Assembly (NCBI GenBank): GCA_965203565.1
Contig: OZ241896.1
Span: forward strand, 1,736,001-1,800,000
Source of the DNA: JAAXGX01 sp965203565
GTDB lineage: Bacteria; Acidobacteriota; Vicinamibacteria; Vicinamibacterales; UBA8438
DNA length: 64,000 nucleotides
Direction: 5' to 3'
Below are positions 24,464 to 32,575 of the stretch, piece after piece. Each line of letters starts with the position of its first letter. The stretch's first letter is position 1. A program made the translations under genes and the position numbers. The notes beneath the pieces were generated by a model. That model was not told the origin of the DNA and did not search any database. It saw only the letters and a program-made list of their open reading frames with translations.

Positions 24464-25468
24464 TTACGGCGCGTCGTGCGGATGGGGATGCGGGTAGACG
24501 GCGTCGCTGCTCGCGTCCGGCAGCGCCTCCACGTGGAGGCCGAGCCGCGGCCGCAGGTCGACGTACGCGAACCCGCCGCCGTCCACCGTCATGACGCCGC
24601 CGTGGCGCTCGAACCAGGCGATCTGCTCCGCCATGTCGAGCCCGCCGCCGGCCGTCCGCAGGTGCAGACCGAGGTGATGCGCCCGATGCCCGTACGTGTC
24701 GAGGAAATCGGCGTACGCGCCGCTGCCGGTCTGCTGGATCAGCTCGATGCTGACGTTCGCGAGGTTGAAGACGGAGAATGCGGCGGTCCCGGTGGCCGCT
24801 TCGAACGGCCGGACCGGCGTCGGGTCGACGCCGATCCGATCGGCCAGCGCCCGCCGCGACGCCTCGACGTCGCGCACGACGATGCCGACGTGCGTCACGC
24901 AGGTCGGACGGGCGAGTCGTCCGGCGTCGCGAACCGGTCCCGGCGCCGACGGTTCGGACGGACGGCCCTGCTCGTCCGGCGCCACGACGTCCACTGCGAG
25001 CCCGAGCGAGCGGGTCAGGTCGATCCGTCCGCCGCCGGGATGGGTCGCAGCCAACGTCCCGCCTTCCACCCGCAGCGCGACGTGGTGGACTCCCTGACCT
25101 CGGGTGTCGAGGAAGTCGCGGTACGCGCCGGGCGCGTCGCCCACCGGCTCCAGGAGTTCGAGGGTGACGTTGCTCAGGCGCAGGCGCGCGACGCGCACGG
25201 CTCCTTCCCCGCCGTCCGCCTCCTCCGTCCGGGCGGCCGGCGGATCGGCGCCGGTCAGCGCCGCCCAGGCCTGCGCGGATCGCTCGACGTCCCGGACGAC
25301 GATTCCGACGTGCGCCACGCTGACCGCGCCGCCGCCTCGGGCTTGCGCCCAGGCATGATCGGGGCCAATCGCGCCGCCGCCGCCGAGTCCATCGAGGCTT
25401 GCGGCTGCAATCAAGGCCGCCAGCGGAGCGAAGCGTCTCACCCTGTCCGCCGTCAGCCCGGCCAGCAT
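24464..25468 (-). CDS. exported double VOC (glyoxalase-like) domain protein
   Basis: 334 aa with a hydrophobic N-terminus (signal or anchor, residues 12-35). It holds two tandem VOC modules, each starting with the same motif: VAHVGIVVRDVERSAQAW at about 50 and VTHVGIVVRDVEASRRALADRIG at about 190. Each also has LE-L/I ... AYRDFLDTRGQGVHHVAL or GAYADFLDTYGHRAHHLGL. Metal ligands are the His in HVGI, the Glu in LEL/IEL and the His in HHVA/HHLG. VOC enzymes include dioxygenases, epimerases and lyases; the reaction is unknown. The start lies 5 nt after the coiled-coil gene stop. Confidence 0.72.
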   Translation of the reverse strand: MLAGLTADRVRRFAPLAALIAAASLDGLGGGGAIGPDHAWAQARGGGAVSVAHVGIVVRDVERSAQAWAALTGADPPAARTEEADGGEGAVRVARLRLSNVTLELLEPVGDAPGAYRDFLDTRGQGVHHVALRVEGGTLAATHPGGGRIDLTRSLGLAVDVVAPDEQGRPSEPSAPGPVRDAGRLARPTCVTHVGIVVRDVEASRRALADRIGVDPTPVRPFEAATGTAAFSVFNLANVSIELIQQTGSGAYADFLDTYGHRAHHLGLHLRTAGGGLDMAEQIAWFERHGGVMTVDGGGFAYVDLRPRLGLHVEALPDASSDAVYPHPHPHDAP

Positions 25469-25472
25469 GAGT

Positions 25473-25886
25473 TCATCCGGCGGGCGCCGGCCCGTGCAGC
25501 CGTTCGAGCGTTCCAAGGCGTTGCTCCACCCCGTCGAGACGTTGCTCCACCCCGTCGAGACGTTGCTCCACCCCGTCGAGACGTTGCTCCACCCCGTCGA
25601 GACGTTGCTCCACCCCGTCGAGACGTTGCTCCACCCCGTCGAGACGTTGCTCCACTCCGTCGAGACGGCGCTCCACCGCTGTGACGCGTTGCTGCACTTT
25701 CTCGATCCCGACTTCGACTGCGCGCAGGCGGGTGTCCAGACCGTCCAGGCGCGCGCTCAGGCGCATCTCGACCCGGTCGATGCGGGCGCCGAGGTCGTTG
25801 CGCACGTCGTCGATGCGGCTGGTGACGAGGGTGAATCCGCCGAGCATGACGGCGACGATGATCGCGGGCGCGACATAGTCTTTCAT
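25473..25886 (-). CDS. membrane-anchored coiled-coil protein with seven RLDGVEQ heptads
   Basis: 137 aa. A single N-terminal helix (YVAPAIIVAVMLGGFTLV, about 4-21) is followed by a long amphipathic coiled coil: IDDVRNDLGARIDRVEMRL and then seven tandem heptads RLDGVEQ, ending RLGTLERL. With small residues, hydrophobic L/V sit at the a/d positions. Probably a trimeric or dimeric periplasmic or cytoplasmic stalk; no catalytic domain. The heptads are encoded by a near-perfect 21-bp tandem repeat, so length variation between strains is expected. First gene of a probable operon with the VOC and LVIVD genes. Confidence 0.75.
   Translation of the reverse strand: MKDYVAPAIIVAVMLGGFTLVTSRIDDVRNDLGARIDRVEMRLSARLDGLDTRLRAVEVGIEKVQQRVTAVERRLDGVEQRLDGVEQRLDGVEQRLDGVEQRLDGVEQRLDGVEQRLDGVEQRLGTLERLHGPAPAG
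25520..25666. repeat. 21-bp minisatellite, seven units
   Basis: Seven contiguous copies of a 21-bp unit (GTTGCTCCACCCCGTCGAG plus AC), six identical and the seventh with one C-to-T change. It encodes the heptad RLDGVEQ on the minus strand. The units have no spacers, which excludes a CRISPR array. Confidence 0.95.
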
Positions 25887-25961
25887 GAGCCGTGTCCTTC
25901 GTCCTCCCGGCTGCCCGCGCCCGACCTCGAAATTACGATATCACACAGGTTGCGGGGCGGG

Positions 25962-25967
25962 TATACT
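25962..25967 (+). promoter_or_regulatory. candidate -10 for the cytochrome c/monooxygenase gene
   Basis: TATACT preceded by GGG, 20 nt before the ATG at 25987, in a locally AT-richer gap (25930-25970). No clear -35. The spacing would leave a short leader containing the AGGAGGGG ribosome-binding site. Confidence 0.35.
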
Positions 25968-25986
25968 GCGGGCAGGAGGGGCGGCG

Positions 25987-27336
25987 ATGACGATGCTGAC
26001 GGTTGAGAACGTTCGGTCGTCCGGTTCGGCCATCCTCGGCGCGGCGACGTTGGCGGCGGCGATCGGGATGGCGGCGGCGCCCGCGCAGGCGCAGGCGGCG
26101 GCGTCAGGCGGCGCCGGCGCGAAGGTCACGTTCACCCGCGACGTGGCGCCGATCTTCCAGCGCTCCTGTCAGGCGTGCCATCGGCCCGGCTCCATCGCGC
26201 CGATGTCGCTCGCGACGTACGAGGACGCGCGCCCGTGGGCGCGGTCGATCAGGCAGCGGGTCGTCGCCCGCAAGATGCCGCCCTGGTTCATCGACCGCAC
26301 CGTCGGGATCCGGCGCTTCAAGGACGACGGCTCGCTGAGCGACGACGAGATTGCGACGATCGCGGCGTGGGTCGACGGCGGCGCGCCGCGGGGCGACCCG
26401 GCCGACATGCCGCCGCCCGTCACGTTCGCCGTCAACCTCCACGAGTGGACCCTGGAGAACGCGATCGGGCGTCCGCCCGATCTCGTCGTTCCGATCCCGG
26501 AGCCGTTCTTCGTCCCGGCCGGCAGCCCCAACTGGTGGATCGAGCTGGTCAGCGACACCGGCCTGACCGAAGACCGCTGGATCAAGGCGTACGAGACCAA
26601 GCCGTCGGTCGAAGGGTTTCCCGTGGTCCACCACGCCACGACGCGCATGTTCCTGCCGTCCGCGCCGGAGGAGCAGGAGTCGTTCAGCGAATATGCGCTG
26701 GGCAAGACCGGCGACATCCATCCCGACGGGACGGGCCGCCTGATGAAGGCCGGCACGCAGCTGCTCTGGAACCTGCACTACTCGGCCAACCCGAACGGCG
26801 AGGACACGACCGACCGGACGAGCATCGCGCTCTGGTTCTATCCGTCCGGATACGAGCCGGCGCGCCCGCTCCACCGGCGTTCGGTCGGCAGCGTGACCGA
26901 CCTCGACTTTCCGCCGGGGGAGAGCAGCGTCCGGACCGACGGCTACACGTTCCTCGATGCGAACGTCCGCCTCACGGTGTACCAGCCCCACCTGCACAAC
27001 CTCGGGAAACGGCAATGCCTGGAGGCGATCTACCAGGACGGCCGCGCGCAGACCCTGAGCTGCGCGGACTGGGACTTCGGCTGGCACATCGCCTACAACT
27101 ACGCCGACGAGGCGCAGCCGCTGCTGCCGAAGGGGACGGTGCTCCACGTCATTAGCTGGCACGACAACTCGCAGGGCAACCGGTGGGCGGCCGACCCGCG
27201 GAACTGGGTGGGGTGGGGGAACCGCTCGACCGACGACATGTCGTTCGCCCACATCAGCTGGTACGAGCTGTCGGACGACGAGTACGAGGCCGAGCTGGCC
27301 GCGCGGCTGGCGGCGCGCCGGACCGACGACGACTGA
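25987..27336 (+). CDS. cytochrome c fused to PHM-like copper monooxygenase (paralog 1)
   Basis: 449 aa, secreted (signal peptide about 1-37, ending AQAQA). A monohaem cytochrome c domain follows: C61-x-x-C64-H65 in the block QRSCQACHRPG, with MPPW as a probable Met region. The C-terminal ~300 residues carry, in order, the ligand pattern of type II copper monooxygenases (PHM/DBM): HH in FPVVHHATTR, His in LLWNLHYSAN, HxH in YQPHLHNLG, and a Met in STDDMSFAH. This order matches the CuH and CuM sites known from PHM. The fused haem domain could supply the electrons that ascorbate gives in animals. AGGAGGGG precedes the ATG. Substrate unknown. Paired with the secreted protein at 27369; paralog at 30202. 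Confidence 0.78.
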   Translation: MTMLTVENVRSSGSAILGAATLAAAIGMAAAPAQAQAAASGGAGAKVTFTRDVAPIFQRSCQACHRPGSIAPMSLATYEDARPWARSIRQRVVARKMPPWFIDRTVGIRRFKDDGSLSDDEIATIAAWVDGGAPRGDPADMPPPVTFAVNLHEWTLENAIGRPPDLVVPIPEPFFVPAGSPNWWIELVSDTGLTEDRWIKAYETKPSVEGFPVVHHATTRMFLPSAPEEQESFSEYALGKTGDIHPDGTGRLMKAGTQLLWNLHYSANPNGEDTTDRTSIALWFYPSGYEPARPLHRRSVGSVTDLDFPPGESSVRTDGYTFLDANVRLTVYQPHLHNLGKRQCLEAIYQDGRAQTLSCADWDFGWHIAYNYADEAQPLLPKGTVLHVISWHDNSQGNRWAADPRNWVGWGNRSTDDMSFAHISWYELSDDEYEAELAARLAARRTDDD

Positions 27337-27368
27337 CGCCGCCGGTCCAGCCGGGGGGAGCGGTCATC

Positions 27369-28328
27369 ATGATCACCGGATCGCGGCGAAATGCCCCTTC
27401 GCCGCGTCTTGCCGGCCGTTCGGCTCGGCGCGGCGTCGCCGCGGCGCTGGCGGGGCTGCTGTGGCTCGGCGGGACCGGGCGCGCGCAGGTCCTCCACCGA
27501 ACCGGCCAGTCGGTCCAGCCGGTGTTCGAAGGGTGGAGCCGGAACGCCGACGGCAGCTTCACGATGTGGTTCGGGTATCTGAACCGGAACTACGAGGAGG
27601 AGCCGCACGTCCCGGTCGGGGCCGGCAACCGGTTCACGCCCGGGCCGGACGACCGCGGGCAGCCGACGCACTTCTATCCGCGGCGGCAGCACTTCGTGTT
27701 CGGCGTCCGGGCGCCGGCGGACTGGGGCGGCCGGGATCTGGTCTGGACGCTGACCGTCCACGGCGAGACGTACACCGCCCGGGGGTCGCTCTGGGACTCC
27801 TGGGTGATCGATGAAGGGGTCTGGCGGGTCAACCGCGGCGCCGGACTCCGGGGGCGGTACGGCGCCGAGGCGATGACGAACCGGCCGCCCGTCGTCGCCA
27901 TCGCCGGGGAGACGGAGCTTGCAGCCAGGGTGGGGACGCCGATCGCGTTGACCGCGACCGCCGGCGACGACGGCCAGCCGGGACCGCAGAGCCGCCGCGA
28001 GCGCCCGCCGTACGATCCGCTTCCGAACGACCTGCCGACGATCGGCGGACGCCGGAGCAGCGCCGGCGGCGGTGACGGCGGCCCGACCGATCAGAACATG
28101 GTGAAGGTGCGCGCGGCGTACGAGACCGGGCTGGCGGTGACGTGGCTTCACCACCGGGGCCCCGGCCGGGTCGTCTTCAGCCCGATGACGACGCCGGTCC
28201 GGCCGGTGGACGGCCGGGCCGACACGACAGTCCGTTTCAGCGAGCCGGGGACTTACGTGATCCGGGCCGCGGCCGACGACGGCGCCTTCATCTCGACCGC
28301 CGACGTCACCGTCGTCGTCGAACGTTAG
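27369..28328 (+). CDS. secreted partner protein, unknown family (paralog 1)
   Basis: 319 aa with a signal peptide (GVAAALAGLLWLGGTGRAQ). Mature N-terminal part: SVQPVFEGWSRNADGSFTMWFGYLNRNYEEE...PHVPVG, then GQPTHFYPRRQHFVFGVRAP and LVWTLTVHGETYTARGSL. The C-terminus has WLHHRGPGRVVFSP and FSEPGTYVIRAAADDG, which look like Ig/cadherin-like beta-sandwich strands. It is clearly homologous along its whole length to the protein at 31652. Both follow a cytochrome c/PHM gene immediately, so it is probably a partner or accessory subunit. No catalytic motif recognised. Confidence 0.65.
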   Translation: MITGSRRNAPSPRLAGRSARRGVAAALAGLLWLGGTGRAQVLHRTGQSVQPVFEGWSRNADGSFTMWFGYLNRNYEEEPHVPVGAGNRFTPGPDDRGQPTHFYPRRQHFVFGVRAPADWGGRDLVWTLTVHGETYTARGSLWDSWVIDEGVWRVNRGAGLRGRYGAEAMTNRPPVVAIAGETELAARVGTPIALTATAGDDGQPGPQSRRERPPYDPLPNDLPTIGGRRSSAGGGDGGPTDQNMVKVRAAYETGLAVTWLHHRGPGRVVFSPMTTPVRPVDGRADTTVRFSEPGTYVIRAAADDGAFISTADVTVVVER

Positions 28329-28381
28329 CACACGCCCGGCCGCCCGCGCGCGCCGCGGGCGTGTCCGCACGGAGCAGGCCC

Positions 28382-29251
28382 ATGAATGAACCCGCGGCGC
28401 GGCGGCGGTCGATCGGGGCGTTGGCCTGCTGCGGAATGGTCGCCCTGGGCGCCGCGGCGGGCGGACTCGCCCAGACGGACGGCGGGCCGGCGGCTCTGGA
28501 GGCGCTCGATCGATATCTGGCGGTGTGGAACGCCCGCGACGCAACCGCCTTCGCCGCCGCCTTCCATTACCCGCACACGCGGCAGTCGCCGGCCGGCGAC
28601 GGGCTGTGGCGGAGCGCTGAGCGGTACGCGGCCGGGGTCGACTTCGCGCCGCTGGCGGCCGCCGGATGGGTGCGCTCGCACTGGGAGGCGCGCACGATCG
28701 TGCATGCCGGGACGGACAAGGTCCACGTGGCGGGCCGCGCGCGCCGGGTCGACGCCGACGCCCGGCCGATTGCGACTCTCCAGACGCTCTACGTGATGGC
28801 GCGGCAGGAGGGACGCTGGGGCGTGCAGGCGCGGTTTTCGGCCGGCCCGCCCGTGGACGGTCCGGTCGCCGCCGCCAGCCGGCGGGGCGCCGTCGAGGTG
28901 ATCCAGGCGTATCTCGACGCCGTGAACCGCAGGGATCCGCAAGCGTTCGCCGACGCGCTGCACTATCCGCACTACCGGGTCGCCCGCGGCGCGATCCAGG
29001 TGTGGGAGCAGGCTCGGGACGTTGCCTCCACGACGAGCTTCGAGCGTCTGGCCAGCACCGGCTGGGTCCGCAGCGCCTGGGATTCGGTGGAGCCGTTGCA
29101 GGTGTCGCGCGACGGCGTCAACGTCGGGCTGGAGCTGTCGCGCTACGACGCCGGCGGAGAGCGCATCGCACGATTTCACACCCTGTATCTCGTGACGCGC
29201 CAGGACGGCCGGTGGGGCGTCAAGGCCCGTTCGAGCTTCGCGCCGCGGTAG
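28382..29251 (+). CDS. secreted protein with two NTF2-like (SnoaL-type) domains
   Basis: 289 aa. N-terminal twin-basic residues (RRRS) and a hydrophobic stretch suggest a signal peptide ending near GGLAQ. Two homologous ~115-residue units follow: ALDRYLAVWNARDATAFAAAFHYPHTR... and VIQAYLDAVNRRDPQAFADALHYPHYR..., each with W-E/Q-x-A-x-x, FxxLAxxGWVRSxW and ending LYVMARQEGRWGVQARFS or LYLVTRQDGRWGVKARSSF. This pattern is an NTF2-like cone fold. Function unknown (small-molecule binding or isomerase-type). It lies 53 nt after the partner protein, probably in the same transcript. Confidence 0.7.
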   Translation: MNEPAARRRSIGALACCGMVALGAAAGGLAQTDGGPAALEALDRYLAVWNARDATAFAAAFHYPHTRQSPAGDGLWRSAERYAAGVDFAPLAAAGWVRSHWEARTIVHAGTDKVHVAGRARRVDADARPIATLQTLYVMARQEGRWGVQARFSAGPPVDGPVAAASRRGAVEVIQAYLDAVNRRDPQAFADALHYPHYRVARGAIQVWEQARDVASTTSFERLASTGWVRSAWDSVEPLQVSRDGVNVGLELSRYDAGGERIARFHTLYLVTRQDGRWGVKARSSFAPR

Positions 29252-29266
29252 CCGCGGCGGACGTTG

Positions 29267-30031
29267 CTACCGGCCGGGATCGCCGGGGCCGTTGCGGATG
29301 ACCGGGGCCGCCCGCGGGTCGGCGGCGCCGCCGGGGGCGTCGGCCGCGGGAGGCTCCGGATCGATGGCGAACGAGACCGCCGCCATCATCCTGTCCCACA
29401 GGAGGGCGAACCGGCCGCCGGCGTCCGACACGTCCAGGAACAGCCAAGTGAGCTGATCGACCGACCACGGGAGGACCGACAGATCCATCGGCGCGCGCAC
29501 GACGTCCTTGTCCGGGGTGTAGCCGTACGATCCCCACAGCGCGCGGCGGTTGTTCGGATCGTACCGGCGCTGCGGCCGCCAGTCGGAGACGATCAGCGTC
29601 CAGTCGTCGGGCGCGAGATCGATGAACATCGTGTAGCCGCCCGGCTCGACCCGCACGCCGCCGATGACGAGCGGCGCTTCGGTCATCAGGTAGGTCGACA
29701 CGTCCGCGCCGGCGCGCCAGACCGGGGCGCCCCGGTTCAGCCACAAACCGTAGGCGTCGCCGGAGCCCCAGAGCTCCCGGCCGCGCTTGATCGGGCGCCC
29801 GTAGCTGATCTCTATCCACCTGCCGTCCACGTAGTACGGCGTGCGCCCGCCCACGTACCGCCCGCCGGTCTCCGTCGACGCCAGGCCGTCCGGGCTGGGC
29901 GCCCGGAACTGCGCCTCCGCCGCGGCGCCGGCCAGCAGCACCGCCGCGACGCCGAGCAGCGCCCGGTAAAACCCCGCGTTGCGTCGAGCGCGGCGTGCGC
30001 CGCGGGCCGCCGGCAGGCTGGTCGGTTTCAT
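29267..30031 (-). CDS. DUF2911 exported protein
   Basis: 254 aa, with a signal peptide (YRALLGVAAVLLAGAAAEAQ). The DUF2911 signature is seen: WIEISYGRPIKRGRELWG, GAPVWRAGADVSTYLMTEAPLVIGG, VEPGGYTMFIDLAPDDWTLIVSDW and a C-terminal WLFLDVSDAGGRFALLWD. The family is widespread in Acidobacteria and Bacteroidetes with unknown function. The start is the ATG before a Lys-Pro-Thr and twin Arg-rich n-region. It is transcribed opposite to its neighbours, so it interrupts the two cytochrome c/monooxygenase modules. Confidence 0.8.
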   Translation of the reverse strand: MKPTSLPAARGARRARRNAGFYRALLGVAAVLLAGAAAEAQFRAPSPDGLASTETGGRYVGGRTPYYVDGRWIEISYGRPIKRGRELWGSGDAYGLWLNRGAPVWRAGADVSTYLMTEAPLVIGGVRVEPGGYTMFIDLAPDDWTLIVSDWRPQRRYDPNNRRALWGSYGYTPDKDVVRAPMDLSVLPWSVDQLTWLFLDVSDAGGRFALLWDRMMAAVSFAIDPEPPAADAPGGAADPRAAPVIRNGPGDPGR

Positions 30032-30201
30032 CTCCTGTTTCTCCTTCTCCCTGTCCGATTTTCGGCCTCGCGATTCTACCAGCCGCGGCCGGCCGCGGGC
30101 GTCACGAAGGTCGAAGAAGCCGGTTGCGTCCGCGGCGGTTTGGAGTGATACTGTAGACCGTCGCCCACGGTAAGGGGTCAGCCGGAAGGGAGATCTCTGC
30201 G

Positions 30202-31623
30202 ATGATAGCTGCGTATCGCTCCGGATTGATCGTCGTCGGCCTGCTGTCGCCAGTCGCCGCGAGCGCCCAGCCGGGCGCCGCCGGCGCATCCGAGCCGCGC
30301 GAGGTGACGTTCGCGAAGGACATCGCGCCGATCCTCCAGCGCAGTTGCCAGCAGTGCCACCGGCCGGCGTCGGTCGCGCCGATGTCGCTCCTGACCTACG
30401 AGGAGGCGCGGCCGTGGGCCCGGGCCATGAAGGCGCGGACCGCCCTCCGGCATCGGCGCGGCGCCATGCCTCCCTGGTTCGTCGAGAAGGACATCGGCAT
30501 CCAGCATTACAAGGACGACCCGTCGCTGAGCGAGGCGGAGATCGCGGCGATCGCCCTCTGGGCCGACAACGGCGCGCCGCTCGGCGACCCGGCCGACCTG
30601 CCGCCGCCGCTCGATTTCGCGGACGAGGACGAGTGGACGATCGGCGAGCCCGATCTGATCCTTGAATCGCCCGAAGTCGTGGTCCCGGCCGCGGCGCCCG
30701 ACAAGTGGACGTCGCTGGGCCACGTTCCGACGGGACTGACCGAGGACCGGTACGTCGCGGCGGTCGAGGTCCGGGAGTTCAACGACGCGCCGAAGCGGCA
30801 GGCGAGCAACACCGTCGGCGGGCGGTACGTCTTCCACCACATGACCTACACGACGCTGGCGCCCGACGACCCGGAGGACGAACCGCCGGCCCGGTGGCCC
30901 GTTCACGAAGTGGGCCGCAACGCGGACGTCTTCCCGCCGGAAGCCGGCCGGCTCCTGAAAGCGGGGTCGGTGGTGGACCTCGACACCGCGCACCTGCACG
31001 CGAACGGCCGCGAGACCCGGGCGCATCTGAAGTTCGCCTTCAAGCTCCACCCCCGGGGTTACGAGCCGGAGCTGAAGTACTCCCGGAAGCTCGTCGGCAA
31101 CGGCGTCGACATCGACATCAAGCCGAACGCGTCCAGCCAGGAGCTTCACGCCTATCGGGTGCTCGACGAGCACACCAGGCTGGTGTCGTTCGAGCCGCAC
31201 CAGCACGCGCCCGGCACGCGGATGTGCCTGGAGGCGATCTGGGGCCACAACATCGAGACGCTGGCCTGCGTCGGGTACGACCACAACTGGGTCAAGCAGT
31301 ACATCTTCGACGACGACCACGCCCCGCTGCTGCCGAAGGGGACGATCCTGCACATCATCGGCTGGCTCGACACGACGGCCGCCAACCGGAACGTGGCCGA
31401 CCCGCGGAACTGGTCGGGCGGCGGACGCCGTTCGGTGGCCAACATGTTCATCGACCTCGGGCTGGCGCTCGAGCTGACCGACGAGCAGTTCGAGCAGGAG
31501 ATGGCCGCGCGGCGCGAGAAGCTCCAACTGACGAAGAACGACCACGTCATCGGATGCCCGCTCTGTCTGGTCGAGTTCCCGGCGCGGAGCGTGACGGCGA
31601 ACGATCAGCAGGACGACCAGTAG
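30202..31623 (+). CDS. cytochrome c fused to PHM-like copper monooxygenase (paralog 2)
   Basis: 473 aa, secreted (signal about 1-22, SPVAASAQ). Haem motif C49-x-x-C52-H53 in QRSCQQCHRPAS, followed by MPPWFVEKDIGIQHYKDD, nearly the same as paralog 1. The copper-ligand order is again HH (YVFHHMTYTTL), His (TAHLHANGRE), HxH (FEPHQHAPGTR) and Met (SVANMFIDL). The C-terminus carries a CPLC cysteine pair (VIGCPLCLVEF) absent from paralog 1. AAGGGAGATCTCTGCG precedes the ATG. It is followed after 28 nt by the paralogous partner protein. Confidence 0.78.
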   Translation: MIAAYRSGLIVVGLLSPVAASAQPGAAGASEPREVTFAKDIAPILQRSCQQCHRPASVAPMSLLTYEEARPWARAMKARTALRHRRGAMPPWFVEKDIGIQHYKDDPSLSEAEIAAIALWADNGAPLGDPADLPPPLDFADEDEWTIGEPDLILESPEVVVPAAAPDKWTSLGHVPTGLTEDRYVAAVEVREFNDAPKRQASNTVGGRYVFHHMTYTTLAPDDPEDEPPARWPVHEVGRNADVFPPEAGRLLKAGSVVDLDTAHLHANGRETRAHLKFAFKLHPRGYEPELKYSRKLVGNGVDIDIKPNASSQELHAYRVLDEHTRLVSFEPHQHAPGTRMCLEAIWGHNIETLACVGYDHNWVKQYIFDDDHAPLLPKGTILHIIGWLDTTAANRNVADPRNWSGGGRRSVANMFIDLGLALELTDEQFEQEMAARREKLQLTKNDHVIGCPLCLVEFPARSVTANDQQDDQ

Positions 31624-31651
31624 CGGCGCCGGCGCGCACGGGGACAGGGTG

Positions 31652-32572
31652 ATGGGGATCGGATCGCGCTGGTCGCTCGCGGCGCTGGCCGTCCTCGCGT
31701 TCGGCGTGGCGGCGGCCGCGCAGACCCGGTTCACGTACTCGCGGGGGCAGAGCGTGTCGCCGGCCTACGAAGGCTGGTGGCGGAACGACGACGGCACGTT
31801 CTCGCTCTTCTTCGGATACATGAACTCGAACTGGGAAGAGGAGCTCGACGTGCCTATAGGGCCCGACAACCGGATCGAGCCCGGCGGGCCGGACCGGGGG
31901 CAGCCGACGCATTTCTACCCCCGCCGCAACCTGTTCCTGTTCACGGTCGAGGCGCCGGCCGACTTCGGCGATCAGGAAGTCGTCTGGACCCTCACCACCA
32001 ACGGCAGGACGGAGCGGGCGTACGGCTCGCTCCGGACCGACTACCTGCTCGACCCGCAGACGATCGCGACCGAGATGGGCGCGAACTTCGGCCGCGTCAA
32101 GGACGAGTGGCGCGGCAACGTCTTCCCGACCCTCGACCTGGCGGTGGACCAGCCGCGCCGCGTGCGGGTCGGCGAGCCGCTGCCGCTGGTGGCGTTCGCC
32201 GCCGACGACGGCGTCCCGTCCGGCGACTACGAACCGCCGGCCGTCGAGCCCGGCAAGCCGCATCCGGCGTACCGGCCGCCCCGGCAGATCGTGCCCGGCA
32301 ACCCGCCTGGACTGCGGTTCGCCTGGATCGTCTACCGGGGCGACGCCTCCAAGGTCGCCTTTTCCGAAGACCAGTTGAAGATGTGGCAGGACACGCGGGT
32401 GTATTCGAACTCCCCCTGGTCGCCTCCCTACCTGCTCCCGCCGGTCCCCCCTGACGGGAAATGGGAAGTCGACGCCACCTTCGACGAGCCCGGGACGTAC
32501 GTGCTGCGCGCCATCGCCAGCGACGGCGCGCTCTCGACCGGCCGGAACCTCACCGTCACCGTCACCCGCTGA
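31652..32572 (+). CDS. secreted partner protein, unknown family (paralog 2)
   Basis: 306 aa with a signal peptide (LAALAVLAFGVAAAAQ). Same family as 27369: SVSPAYEGWWRNDDGTFSLF, GYMNSNWEEELDVPIGPDNR, GQPTHFYPRRNLFLFTVEAP and a C-terminal FDEPGTYVLRAIASDGALST. Beta-rich, with no known enzyme motif. A GTG three bases upstream of the ATG is an alternative start. It is at the end of the second cytochrome c/monooxygenase pair and four bases from the convergent glycosyltransferase stop. Confidence 0.65.
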   Translation: MGIGSRWSLAALAVLAFGVAAAAQTRFTYSRGQSVSPAYEGWWRNDDGTFSLFFGYMNSNWEEELDVPIGPDNRIEPGGPDRGQPTHFYPRRNLFLFTVEAPADFGDQEVVWTLTTNGRTERAYGSLRTDYLLDPQTIATEMGANFGRVKDEWRGNVFPTLDLAVDQPRRVRVGEPLPLVAFAADDGVPSGDYEPPAVEPGKPHPAYRPPRQIVPGNPPGLRFAWIVYRGDASKVAFSEDQLKMWQDTRVYSNSPWSPPYLLPPVPPDGKWEVDATFDEPGTYVLRAIASDGALSTGRNLTVTVTR

Positions 32573-32575
32573 GCA

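Noticed and set aside
25520..25666. Possible CRISPR array
   Set aside because: The 21-bp units are contiguous without spacers, in frame, and encode coiled-coil heptads of a sensible protein on the minus strand.
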